From contig CAZCYD010000014.1 of the NCBI GenBank assembly GCA_964502735.1, positions 1 through 56,735 of the forward strand: 56,735 bases of DNA, read 5' to 3'. The notes below the pieces were generated by a model. It made no database searches. It worked only from the letters and a program-made list of their open reading frames with translations, and was not told the DNA's origin. Every line of letters starts with the position of its first letter. Position 1 is the first letter of the stretch. This stretch comes from JACKAN01 sp964502735. Its GTDB lineage: Bacteria > Bdellovibrionota > Bdellovibrionia > Bdellovibrionales > UBA1609. Below, piece after piece: positions 1-8,055 of the stretch. Made by a program: the position numbers and the translations under genes.

Positions 1-26
1 CCCCAACTAAAAATTTGTAGCAACCA

Positions 27-182
27 TTATTTTAGTTTGTTTGAAAATTTTATTAATGATCCCAGGCCATTATCGACTTTTTTAAGCGATTCAACCCTGA
101 CCTGCTGGTAAAGAATTTTAGAAATAGGGCCACTTGCAGCTACAAAAATAATGGCTGCGATTATTCCAAATACACTTTTCAT
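27..182 (-). CDS. small secreted or membrane-anchored protein, 51 aa
   Basis: Unrecognised small protein. An ATG at 182-180 overlaps the TGA of the upstream 60-aa ORF (ATGA overlap), and the frame runs 51 codons to a TAA at 27-29. The first 17 or so residues are hydrophobic (MKSVFGIIAAIIFVAASG) and read as a signal peptide or membrane anchor, followed by a basic and polar tail (YQQVRVESLKKVDNG). The coupling to the preceding HTH-like ORF suggests a two-gene unit. No family can be named from the sequence. It could also be a chance frame, but the overlap and the signal-like start argue for a real gene. Confidence 0.45.
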   Translation of the reverse strand: MKSVFGIIAAIIFVAASGPISKILYQQVRVESLKKVDNGLGSLIKFSNKLK

Positions 183-361
183 TTTCTCCCCTCATTTTCA
201 TCGGCTATCCGTTTTAGGATTTGCCTGATAGTTATTGGGCTACGGTTGGCCCATTTTGCTAGTTTATCCAGATTCCAACCCTGAACCTGATGAAAATACG
301 CCAGTTTTTCAAGATCAAGGGGTGGTCTCCTCCAAATGATGGGAAATTCCTCGATTTCCAC
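179..361 (-). CDS. small helix-turn-helix-like protein, 60 aa
   Basis: The frame starts at a GTG (361-359) that overlaps the stop of another short ORF (TAGTG), with no clear ribosome binding site. The middle of the protein, around residues 16-52, reads like a recombinase- or resolvase-type HTH: a helix (DLEKLAYFHQVQGW), then NLDKLAKWANRSPITIRQIL with the small-residue turn typical of DNA-binding HTH motifs. That is similarity by eye only. Its 3' end overlaps the 51-aa ORF. It may be a free-standing DNA-binding peptide or the C-terminal relic of a broken serine-recombinase-like gene. Confidence 0.4.
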   Translation of the reverse strand: MEIEEFPIIWRRPPLDLEKLAYFHQVQGWNLDKLAKWANRSPITIRQILKRIADENEGRK

Positions 362-538
362 TATTGGTTCGACCAGTTTAGAGTGTGGCGCACCATTCTT
401 TCTTTAGCCATTTCAAATATTTACAGTAACCTCGATGCCGGTTCCCATCTGGTAGCCACGCCTCACTCTGGCTTTTATGTGTCTATCGATGATTTTCTTT
501 GCAATATCCCCTTTGATTTCAGTGTGATATAAGTCCTC
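361..538 (-). other. short overlapping reading frames, possible gene remnant
   Basis: No plus-strand gene can be supported between the window start and 574. On the minus strand an open stretch without a convincing start (538-413) encodes a basic segment including KKIIDRHIKARVRRGYQMG. It is followed after a TGAAATG junction by a 16-codon ORF (411-361), and that by the GTG start of the HTH-like ORF. This chain of short frames with touching stops and starts looks either like a cluster of micro-ORFs or a gene broken by frameshifts. Confidence 0.25.
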
Positions 539-573
539 TCAACATCACTACTTACCATAGTGAGGAAGTTTCT

Positions 574-1074
574 ATGAACTTTGCACATTTACATCTAATT
601 ATAAACCACATCCCATTAATTGGGATTCCAGTGGCTCTTTTATTTTTGTTATACGGAATTTGGACAAAGAACGCTCCTACTCAACGATTTTCACTATACG
701 TTCTTGTTGGGCTTGCTGCGATGGTGCTTCCAGTTTATCTGACTGGGGAGCCCGCAGAAGATGTTGTTGAACATTTACCTGGAGTAGTTGAATCATTTAT
801 TGAGTCTCACGAAGAGGCTGCTGAGGTTTCACTCGTTCTTACTTTAGCAACGGGATGTTTGGCGTTGCTTGCACTATGGTTTCAGAAAAATGAAATGAAA
901 CGTCAGAGATTAAATCCTATCGTGATTGGAACGGCGGCCATTGCGCTTATCAGTCTAGCTTATACGGCAAATCTTGGTGGCAAGATTAGACATACAGAAC
1001 TTCGCTCAGACCACAACACCAACTCTATTGACATAGCCCCATCTTCAGAAGAGAGAGGAGATGATCATGATTAA
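574..1074 (+). CDS. DUF2231-like four-helix membrane protein, 166 aa
   Basis: Integral membrane protein with about four hydrophobic helices (roughly residues 13-28, 40-55, 86-104, 113-132). The N-terminus carries the pattern HLHLIINHIPLIGIP, resembling the conserved NH-P-IG start of DUF2231-type predicted membrane proteins. The C-terminus is rich in His, Asp and Glu and ends HD. The ATG has a good ribosome binding site (GAGGAAG, 6-7 bases upstream). It lies just before a cation P-type ATPase on the same strand, so a role beside metal transport is plausible, but the family has no firm function. The acidic/His tail is compatible with metal contact; that is inference. Confidence 0.75.
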   Translation: MNFAHLHLIINHIPLIGIPVALLFLLYGIWTKNAPTQRFSLYVLVGLAAMVLPVYLTGEPAEDVVEHLPGVVESFIESHEEAAEVSLVLTLATGCLALLALWFQKNEMKRQRLNPIVIGTAAIALISLAYTANLGGKIRHTELRSDHNTNSIDIAPSSEERGDDHD

Positions 1075-1120
1075 GGCTTGTATGTTTAATGCAGAGAAGA
1101 CTTTTTGTTGGTCTCTGTGA
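1067..1120 (+). CDS. possible 17-aa leader peptide upstream of the P-type ATPase
   Basis: An ATG at 1067 sits behind a strong purine-rich ribosome binding site (AGAGAGGAG) located inside the end of the DUF2231-like gene. It opens a 17-codon frame, MIKACMFNAEKTFCWSL, ending 25 bases before the ATPase start. The ATPase start itself has only a weak ribosome binding site, so translation of this peptide could feed the ATPase by coupling or serve as a leader. It could equally be chance. Confidence 0.2.
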   Translation: MIKACMFNAEKTFCWSL

Positions 1121-1145
1121 CCAGTAAAAGTGACCAATTCTCGCC

Positions 1146-3647
1146 ATGAAAAAAATTTCCTTTGAGACCCTTAACGAGCTTAACACACGACAGGAAGGCC
1201 TTACCGAGCCCGAGGTTTTGGGACAGCGTTCTCGTTACGGAAAAAATGAAATTGTCGAGGTCGCTAAACACCCTTGGATAGCTCTTGCAACTGAAACACT
1301 TAAAGACCCAATGATCTGGTTCTTACTTGGCATAGGCACAGTCTTTATTCTTGTTGGAGACACAAGTGAGGCCATAGTATTGTTTGTCGCGATTTTGCCC
1401 CTTCTTTTCATGGACGCAATACTTCATTGGCGAACCCAAGCTTCCACTGAAACTCTGAAGGGGCAGCTCTCCTCTAAAGTAACCACTCTTCGTAGCGGAA
1501 AGGAAGTTGAAATCAACTCCCAACAGATTGTTCCTGGAGATCTTATTTTTATAAAACCTGGTCTTTTCATTCCTGCAGACGGAGTATTTCAGGAGGCTCG
1601 TGATCTACAAATTGATGAATCTGCTTTGACCGGCGAGGCCTTCCCCATGTCTAAAAGCTTTTCCAAAGTCGACCCCTTCTTATTATCAGATCAAGGAGAA
1701 GTACTTGTTGACCCCAATACTCTAGGTTTTGCTGGGACAAGAGCACTCACTGGGCTTGGTAAAATGCGGGTTCTATATACTGGACAGCGAACTTCCTATG
1801 GGCAGATAGTTCAAACTGTTTCAACGATGCCACACGAACGAACACCTTTACAAATATCAATAACAAATCTTGTTCGAACTCTTATTTTTGCAGCGGCATT
1901 TTTATGTCTTCTCTTAGCTGGTATACGTATTTATCAAGGTCATGGGTGGCTAGATGCTTTATTAAGTGCGGCGACCCTTGCTGTTGCAGCGATTCCAGAA
2001 GAGTTTCCTGTTGTATTTACTTTTTTTCTTGGTGTTGGAGTTTACCGACTTGCAAAACGTAGGGCCCTGATACGTAGAGCGGTTTCCGTTGAAAATATTG
2101 GACGTGTAACACACATTTGTACCGACAAGACGGGTACGATAACAATGGGTGTTTTACATCTTACCCATATGGAGCCCTTTGGAGATCTCGTTGAACTAGA
2201 TCTTTTAAAGGTGGCTTTTGCGGCCTCAAATCATGAAGGTTCAGACCCTGTCGATATCGCCATTCGCGACGCTTCCAGTCTTCACAATCTTACGACACAG
2301 ACCCACTTTAAGACATTTCCCTTCACCGAAGATAGAAAGCGTAAAACGACTCTTATTTGTGATACCGATGGAAATAAAATTGCTTACCTAAAAGGCTCGC
2401 CTGAAACAGTCCTTGCTCAGTCTGATCTATCCGAAAGTGACCGACAGCATTGGAGAGAGCGAACTGCAAAATGGGCCCGCGGAGGCCATAAGGTTTTAGC
2501 TTGTGCCAAGAAAAATCTCAGTATTAAAGAGGCCAACTCAAACGAAGAACCTATTTCGGGTTTTTCATTCTGTGGACTACTTGCATTTGAAGATCCAGCG
2601 CGACCGGAAGTCAATGAGGCAATTGCCTATTGTCATAGAAATGGAATAAACGTTTTGATGATCACTGGCGATCACAAGGATACCGCAGTGGCAATCGCAA
2701 AAGATGTAGGCCTTGGCGGCCTGTCTCCAATTGCGATTTCGGCAGAAGATGAAGAGAACAAATTTGAGGAAAAGTGGCTTGAACAAAACCCAGATTTTTT
2801 ACGTCAACTTCATGTGGTCGCAAGATGCACACCTTTACAAAAATTAAGAATAGTGACGGCGCTTAAGAGATTTGGCGAGCTTGTAGCCGTTACCGGCGAT
2901 GGCGTAAATGATGTCCCTGCACTTAAGGCCGCCGATATTGGTATTGCTATGGGGGAAAGGGGGACTAGAAGCGCTAAAGAGGTGGCTTCAATCATTTTAG
3001 TAGACGACAACTTTCGCACAATTGTGGGCGCTCTCAGAGAGGGACGTCAACTTTTCATTAATTTGGTAATGAGCTTTAAATATCTTCTGTATGTCCATGT
3101 TCCTCTAGTTTTAACTGCAGCAGTAATTCCTTTATTGGGGCACCCTTTATTATATTTACCAGTGCACATTGTTTGGCTTGAACTCATTATTCATCCTTCG
3201 GCACTTTTCGCATTTCAACAGCCCGCTAGCACAAAGGATGAGAGGTATCTCTTGGGCAAAACGTTTTTCAGTCGGGTCGATAAATTCTCAATCGTATTGA
3301 TTGGTCTTTTTTTGACTTTAGTTCTTGGCCTCAATTTTATTTCTGGCCTTAATGAAAACATAGACGTTGGCCACGCCAGAGGGAAAGTAATGGTCATGCT
3401 GATCTTTTGGAGCGCAGGGGTTGTTTCAGTTCTAACGAGACTAAAAACATTGATCTCAATCTTAATTGTCACCATGACATTAGTGTCGACAGTTCTTTTT
3501 GTTCAAATACCATTTTTATCGAGTTTGCTTCACTTAACTCCACTCCACCTTGTCGATTGGTTAAGCATTGGTGCATGGATTCTATCGTTTATGCTTATAC
3601 TGTTTAGTATTCCGTTTATTAAAGACGTTAAATATGACAGAAAATAA
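1146..3647 (+). CDS. cation-translocating P-type ATPase (P2-like), 833 aa
   Basis: Pumps a cation across the inner membrane using ATP. Landmarks appear in order: a cation-ATPase N-terminal segment (residues 1-50), an actuator domain with LTGEAFP near residue 160, a fourth membrane segment with IPEEFP, the phosphorylation motif DKTGT with Asp327, an N-domain KGSPE motif, a TGDH motif, and the hinge motif GDGVND near residue 585, followed by the C-terminal membrane helices. There is no CPC motif and no N-terminal metal-binding domain, so it is not a copper/zinc P1B pump. The PEEFP variant of the SERCA PEGLP motif occurs in a bacterial branch of P2-type pumps of uncertain substrate. An in-frame TGA lies 15 bases before the ATG, which fixes the start; the ribosome binding site is weak. 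Ca2+, Mg2+ or Mn2+ are possible substrates. Confidence 0.93.
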   Translation: MKKISFETLNELNTRQEGLTEPEVLGQRSRYGKNEIVEVAKHPWIALATETLKDPMIWFLLGIGTVFILVGDTSEAIVLFVAILPLLFMDAILHWRTQASTETLKGQLSSKVTTLRSGKEVEINSQQIVPGDLIFIKPGLFIPADGVFQEARDLQIDESALTGEAFPMSKSFSKVDPFLLSDQGEVLVDPNTLGFAGTRALTGLGKMRVLYTGQRTSYGQIVQTVSTMPHERTPLQISITNLVRTLIFAAAFLCLLLAGIRIYQGHGWLDALLSAATLAVAAIPEEFPVVFTFFLGVGVYRLAKRRALIRRAVSVENIGRVTHICTDKTGTITMGVLHLTHMEPFGDLVELDLLKVAFAASNHEGSDPVDIAIRDASSLHNLTTQTHFKTFPFTEDRKRKTTLICDTDGNKIAYLKGSPETVLAQSDLSESDRQHWRERTAKWARGGHKVLACAKKNLSIKEANSNEEPISGFSFCGLLAFEDPARPEVNEAIAYCHRNGINVLMITGDHKDTAVAIAKDVGLGGLSPIAISAEDEENKFEEKWLEQNPDFLRQLHVVARCTPLQKLRIVTALKRFGELVAVTGDGVNDVPALKAADIGIAMGERGTRSAKEVASIILVDDNFRTIVGALREGRQLFINLVMSFKYLLYVHVPLVLTAAVIPLLGHPLLYLPVHIVWLELIIHPSALFAFQQPASTKDERYLLGKTFFSRVDKFSIVLIGLFLTLVLGLNFISGLNENIDVGHARGKVMVMLIFWSAGVVSVLTRLKTLISILIVTMTLVSTVLFVQIPFLSSLLHLTPLHLVDWLSIGAWILSFMLILFSIPFIKDVKYDRK

Positions 3648-3702
3648 TAGACTCAATATACTCACGGCTCACAAATAGGGGTGCAGCAGACAAGACTGGA
3701 TG

Positions 3703-3822
3703 TCAATCTAGAGCCCTTTTGAAGACTTCAATATTAAGTTCATATTTAACGATTTTTGCAAGAGCGTTAGACACCACACTTGAAATAAAGAAAAGAATCA
3801 GATAATTCAAACCATTTTTCAT
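3703..3822 (-). CDS. secreted 39-aa peptide downstream of cueR
   Basis: A small frame starts with ATG 3 bases after the cueR stop codon and runs 39 codons to TGA at 3703. The first 22 residues form a clear signal peptide (MKNGLNYLILFFISSVVSNALA, cleavage expected after ALA), leaving a mature peptide of about 17 residues (KIVKYELNIEVFKRALD). The cueR stop region contains repeated ATGAAAAAT units that offer alternative starts; only this one gives a signal peptide. As the second gene of a CueR-controlled transcript it may be copper-related, but the mature part has no Cys or His and no recognised family. Confidence 0.5.
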   Translation of the reverse strand: MKNGLNYLILFFISSVVSNALAKIVKYELNIEVFKRALD

Positions 3823-3825
3823 TTT

Positions 3826-4224
3826 TCATTTTTCACCCTCTAAGGTTTTAAGGATAGGACAATCGGGTCTGTAATCACCATAACAGTTATTAGAAAGAGC
3901 TTTCAGGTTGTCGACCATCTCTTGCATTTCTAAGATCTTGGTTTCCAATTCCTTAATATGTTTATTTGCTAGATTTTTGACGTCCTGACTTTTTCTTGAT
4001 TTGTTTCGCCAAAGTCCAAGAAGAGTTTTTATTTCTTTCATAGAAAAACCAAGTCCCCTTGCTCTCTTAATGAACCTTAAAAATTGAACATCTGAGTCTT
4101 TATAAAAACGATATCCACTTTCGGTTCTTGCAGCCTTAGGAATAAGTCCTATCGACTCGTAGTGACGAATCAGCTTTGCATTCACCCCGGATGATTTAGC
4201 GATTTCTCCTATATTCATGGCCAA
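3826..4224 (-). CDS. cueR: CueR-type MerR family copper-responsive regulator
   Basis: MerR-family activator, 132 aa. The N-terminal winged HTH (residues 4-40, IGEIAKSSGVNAKLIRHYES and then ESGYRFY) is followed by the long dimerisation helix (about 78-108). The C-terminal metal loop NCYGDYRPDCP carries Cys114 and Cys122 at the positions and eight-residue spacing of the Cu(I) ligands of E. coli CueR (Cys112 and Cys120), which supports a Cu(I)/Ag(I)/Au(I) sensor rather than a Zn or Hg sensor. It is divergent from the copper ATPase gene, and both directions have promoters with the 19-bp spacer that MerR-family proteins untwist. A signal-peptide micro-ORF follows in the same transcript. Confidence 0.93.
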   Translation of the reverse strand: MAMNIGEIAKSSGVNAKLIRHYESIGLIPKAARTESGYRFYKDSDVQFLRFIKRARGLGFSMKEIKTLLGLWRNKSRKSQDVKNLANKHIKELETKILEMQEMVDNLKALSNNCYGDYRPDCPILKTLEGEK

Positions 4225-4242
4225 TCTCCTTATCCACAGATT

Positions 4243-4273
4243 ATGATAAACTTTCTAATAACTGGAAGGTCAA
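4243..4273 (-). promoter_or_regulatory. MerR-type promoter of cueR with 19-bp spacer
   Basis: On the minus strand a -35 box TTGACC (4273-4268) is separated by exactly 19 bp from a -10-like box TATCAT (4248-4243). The spacer begins TTCCAG and ends GAAAGTT, an imperfect version of the CTTCC...GGAAG dyad in the copA promoter. This implies that CueR controls its own gene. Seen directly in the sequence; function is inferred from the family. Confidence 0.65.
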
Positions 4274-4357
4274 ATAAATTATTAAAATATTTATAACTAT
4301 ATAATATTATTATATTTATTTGATTTCCTGAAAAGTTTTATTTTCCGTTGTCAACTC

Positions 4358-4388
4358 TTGACCTTCCAATGATGGGAAGCCCTATATT
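4358..4388 (+). promoter_or_regulatory. CueR-type promoter/operator of copA with 19-bp spacer
   Basis: The -35 box TTGACC (4358-4363) and -10 box TATATT (4383-4388) are 19 bp apart, the overlong spacer typical of MerR-family-activated promoters. The spacer region holds a perfect dyad, CTTCC (4363-4367) and GGAAG (4375-4379), close to the classical ACCTTCC...GGAAGGT CueR box. The copA start lies 62 bases downstream. Confidence 0.85.
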
Positions 4389-4450
4389 GATGTAAAAGGG
4401 ACAGCTTAACAAGAGCACTTTTTCTCCCTTTTAGCTAAAGAGGAGCCTAT

Positions 4451-6694
4451 ATGAAAAATGACAATCACCACCACGGCCATCATCACGGACACAAAATGCC
4501 TGACAGTGACCACTCGTGCTGTTCCATTCCAAAAGCCAAAAATGAAACCCCAGTTGAAGTTACGTCTGAAGATAAAGAAAAAATATATATCTGCCCCATG
4601 CATCTTGAAATCAGGCAAAAAGGCCCCGGCAGCTGCCCAATTTGTGGAATGGCGCTCGAGCCTGAAGAAATCTCTTTAGAAGAGGACGAAAACCCTGAGC
4701 TCATTGATTTCACAAAACGACTTAAAGTAAGTGCAGCCCTATCAATACCACTTGTTGCTCTGGCCATGTCGGATCTGATTCCGGGTCAGCCTGTTCAGCA
4801 CTCAATGTCGGCTTGGCTTTATTCAGGAATTCAATTGATTCTTGCAACCCCCGTTGTCTTATGGGGTGGGTGGCCTTTTTTTGAAAGAGGATTGGCATCA
4901 ATTAAATCAAGAAATCTCAACATGTTCACACTGATTGCGATAGGAACTGGGGTTGCCTATCTCTATAGTGTGATAGCGACTTTCTTTCCCCACTTGTTTC
5001 CTGAAGACTTAAAGGTTCATGCCGACCTTGTTCCTCTTTACTTTGAAGCTGCTGCAGTGATCACAACGCTAGTTTTAGTGGGCCAAGTCCTAGAGCTTCG
5101 TGCCCGAAGTCAAACAGGTAATGCCATAAAAGCACTTCTTGGGCTCTCACCAAAGATGGCTCGAAAAGTTCAAGAAGATGGAACCGAAATTGATGTGCCT
5201 CAGGAATATATTCATTTAGGAGACAACCTAAGAGTCAGGCCTGGAGAAAAGGTCCCAGTTGATGGTGAGATCATTGAGGGAAAAAGCTCAATTGATGAAT
5301 CCATGATTACCGGTGAGCCAATTCCTGTGGAGAAGAGCATCGGCGACTCTGTCACTGGTGCAACAGTTAACATACATGGATCTTTCGTGATGAAGGCCAC
5401 TCGAGTGGGCAAGGACACTTTGCTATCCCAGATTGTTAAAATGGTTTCTCAAGCTCAAAGAAGTCGCGCCCCCATTCAAAAGCTAGCAGATACAGTGTCG
5501 GCCTATTTTGTTCCAGCGGTTGTATTGATTGCTATAGTAACCGCGATCGTATGGTCATTTTGGGGACCCGAACCCGCCTTGACTTATGCAATACTTAACT
5601 CCGTTGCCGTCCTTATCATTGCTTGCCCTTGTGCTCTAGGGCTGGCCACACCCATGTCTATAATGGTTGGTACAGGAAAAGGCGCGACTCACGGGGTGCT
5701 TATTAAAAATGCTGAAGCTCTCGAAACGATGGAGAAGATAACCACTCTCGTAGTGGACAAGACAGGAACACTCACTCTTGGAAAGCCAAAGCTTTCTTCA
5801 ATAAAAACAGTAGGTCAATTTACTAAAGAAGAAATTTTAAAACTTGCAGCTTCACTTGAAAATATCAGCGAGCATCCTCTTGCTCAGGCCATTATCGAAG
5901 GAGCAAAAGAAGAAAATTTAGAAATCAAAAAAGTTCAGGATTTTGATTCTATTACAGGGATGGGATTAAAGGGGCATATTGACGGACATGAGGTTCTAAT
6001 TGGCAATAAAAAATTGCTAGAAAAATTTAATATTGATTCAGATGAACTGTCAAAAGTTGCAAGTATTCTGCAGGAGCAAGGACAAGGGGCGATGCTAGTT
6101 GCAGTTGATAGTAAGCCTGCCGGTGTTATTTCTGTTCAAGACCCCATAAAAGACACCACAACAGAAGCAATTTCTTATTTTCATAATCAAGGTATTGAAG
6201 TCATCATGCTCACCGGAGATAACGAGCTGACGGCTAAAGCGGTTGCTGACAAAGCTGGGATTGATCAATTTGAAGCGGAGGTTCTTCCAGATAAGAAAAA
6301 TGAAATAGTCAGAAAACTTCAGGCTGAGGGAAAAATTGTGGCCATGGCCGGTGACGGAATCAATGATGCTCCAGCTCTTGCCCAAGCCCATGTTGGTATC
6401 GCGATGGGAACAGGAACTGATGTTGCAATGGAGAGTGCCGGAGTCACCCTAGTTAAGGGTGATCTATTAGGAATAGTCCGAGCACATAAACTATCTCAAG
6501 GAACAATGAAAAATATTCGGCAAAACCTCTTCTTTGCTTTTTTCTACAACGCACTTGGAGTTCCTATCGCAGCAGGGCTTCTTTATCCATTTTTTGGGAT
6601 ATTACTGAGTCCTATGTTTGCAAGTCTTGCGATGAGCTTAAGTTCTGTATCCGTAATTGGAAACGCACTCCGGCTTAGAGGAATCAAACTCTAA
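4451..6694 (+). CDS. copA: Cu(I)-exporting P1B-type ATPase
   Basis: Copper-efflux pump of the inner membrane, 747 aa. The N-terminus is a His-rich stretch (HHHGHHHGH, residues 6-14) followed by a heavy-metal-binding domain with CPMH at Cys48 and CPICGM near residue 65, in place of the usual GMxCxxC domains. Then come eight membrane helices, the actuator motif TGEP, the transmembrane metal motif CPC at 392-394, the phosphorylated Asp436 in DKTGTLT, the HP motif in SEHPLAQ, and GDGINDAPAL. This layout matches the CopB/CopA-like branch with a YHS-like metal-binding domain; CPC favours Cu(I). The ribosome binding site is AGAGGAG. The gene is driven by the CueR-type promoter at 4358-4388. Confidence 0.95.
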   Translation: MKNDNHHHGHHHGHKMPDSDHSCCSIPKAKNETPVEVTSEDKEKIYICPMHLEIRQKGPGSCPICGMALEPEEISLEEDENPELIDFTKRLKVSAALSIPLVALAMSDLIPGQPVQHSMSAWLYSGIQLILATPVVLWGGWPFFERGLASIKSRNLNMFTLIAIGTGVAYLYSVIATFFPHLFPEDLKVHADLVPLYFEAAAVITTLVLVGQVLELRARSQTGNAIKALLGLSPKMARKVQEDGTEIDVPQEYIHLGDNLRVRPGEKVPVDGEIIEGKSSIDESMITGEPIPVEKSIGDSVTGATVNIHGSFVMKATRVGKDTLLSQIVKMVSQAQRSRAPIQKLADTVSAYFVPAVVLIAIVTAIVWSFWGPEPALTYAILNSVAVLIIACPCALGLATPMSIMVGTGKGATHGVLIKNAEALETMEKITTLVVDKTGTLTLGKPKLSSIKTVGQFTKEEILKLAASLENISEHPLAQAIIEGAKEENLEIKKVQDFDSITGMGLKGHIDGHEVLIGNKKLLEKFNIDSDELSKVASILQEQGQGAMLVAVDSKPAGVISVQDPIKDTTTEAISYFHNQGIEVIMLTGDNELTAKAVADKAGIDQFEAEVLPDKKNEIVRKLQAEGKIVAMAGDGINDAPALAQAHVGIAMGTGTDVAMESAGVTLVKGDLLGIVRAHKLSQGTMKNIRQNLFFAFFYNALGVPIAAGLLYPFFGILLSPMFASLAMSLSSVSVIGNALRLRGIKL

Positions 6695-6709
6695 GACTAA
6701 TGACCTGGA

Positions 6710-8050
6710 TCACCATTGGGGATTTTGACAATGTGGTTGATCAAGTGCGTTTTCTATTGCTGGAAGAACTGATTCAGCAATGAGTTCATTACCCATTTGC
6801 TTGGCATGTCCGAACCTTTCGGCGAAACGATCACTAAAGACATCTTCATACTTATGAAAACTTAAAAGTCTTTCAAAGTTAACTTTGTTCTCAACAAAGA
6901 ATAAATAGGGAGATTTGTGATTTATAAAATATTTTTTCATTTTTTTGATCTCTAAAAGAGGGTATTGCATAACTATCAAACAGACTCCTCGAATCTCTAA
7001 AAAATTAAAAAGTCGGTTAAAGTTGTCCGCAGTGGGTTTTGAAAATACAAAGCTTCTTACTTCAAAGTTTCCATTCCATTTTTCTATGACACTTCTAACT
7101 GATTTTGATTTAGGTAAGCAGTTAGCAAGTCTAGAAGCTGTAGACTCAGATATAGGCACAGCCTCATCTAAAATTCTTTTTGCAACCCAGTCACAAGCCT
7201 GAGGATCTAACCATGTTGCCAAAAGAATAAACTCTTCTAAAGCAAATTTAACTTCAAGAGATATTTCTATAGATTTTTTTATGTATTCGTAGCTAGGCCG
7301 AAAGACTTCATTGTTTTTTTGCCATGGAGGTCTTATAGAGTTAGATATCCATGCGTAAAACTGAGCTTTTTCGATGTTAGATTTTTCTTTTAAAAACTCA
7401 TAAATCCTATTTTCGAAATATACATTTTGATTTTTAATTTGTCTAATAAGTTCATCAGGCTCTGGATAATCTAAATGTGATCGATTAACAAAAACTGTTT
7501 TTTTTGGGGGGCTATCCATAAATCTATCTAAAGGGGATTGTTCGTAGTTAAATTTGTGTTGTACAGAAAAAATAAAAAAATTTAATAATTTTATAACTCT
7601 TAAATTATTCAAAATATTGTCCGAAGCAATTAACCCAGCTTTCTTCATCCAAAAATTAGGCATATCATTTATGCCCATCATAGTTACGACAAGATGAGGC
7701 TTTAATGTGCTGTATTTATCAAAAAAATTCTGAACAAGATTTGTAGAAACCACACCCACCCTTGCCAAATTAACAATATTATAACCTTCATTTTTATTGT
7801 GGAATTTTTTTTGTAAAATTTGAGGCCAGGATTCAGCTCCTGGTGATCCACCATCCGCAGTTGTAGATTCTCCTAAGGTTACAATTGTCTTCTCCTGACT
7901 CCAATTTGGAGATAGGGTCGGATTTTTAAAGATTGTTAAAAACCAGCCTGCGGTGAAGAGAAAAAGTTCAGCAACTATTATCATCAATAAAAAAGTAGAA
8001 GCATATCTGATCCACTTATGGTTATACATAATTTTTACAAAGGAATTCAT
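6710..8050 (-). CDS. membrane-anchored SGNH/GDSL-like hydrolase of the carbamoyltransferase operon
   Basis: 446 aa with one N-terminal membrane helix (about 16-38) and an extracytoplasmic domain. SGNH blocks are visible: block I as TLGESTTADGG (nucleophile Ser in GES), a GxND block as MMGINDMP, and a C-terminal region DRFAERFGHAKQMGN giving the Asp and His. This suggests an esterase or acyl/carbamoyl transferase-like enzyme acting on a glycan or secreted product. Start is an ATG 5 bases after the upstream carbamoyltransferase stop, so it is the last gene of the operon. The substrate is unknown. The middle part (residues about 190-330) is not recognised and may be a lineage-specific insert. 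Confidence 0.75.
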   Translation of the reverse strand: MNSFVKIMYNHKWIRYASTFLLMIIVAELFLFTAGWFLTIFKNPTLSPNWSQEKTIVTLGESTTADGGSPGAESWPQILQKKFHNKNEGYNIVNLARVGVVSTNLVQNFFDKYSTLKPHLVVTMMGINDMPNFWMKKAGLIASDNILNNLRVIKLLNFFIFSVQHKFNYEQSPLDRFMDSPPKKTVFVNRSHLDYPEPDELIRQIKNQNVYFENRIYEFLKEKSNIEKAQFYAWISNSIRPPWQKNNEVFRPSYEYIKKSIEISLEVKFALEEFILLATWLDPQACDWVAKRILDEAVPISESTASRLANCLPKSKSVRSVIEKWNGNFEVRSFVFSKPTADNFNRLFNFLEIRGVCLIVMQYPLLEIKKMKKYFINHKSPYLFFVENKVNFERLLSFHKYEDVFSDRFAERFGHAKQMGNELIAESVLPAIENALDQPHCQNPQW

Positions 8051-8055
8051 ATTAA

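Noticed and set aside
6945..7202. 85-aa plus-strand ORF
   Set aside because: Antisense of the SGNH-like gene; no start signal or protein-like features.
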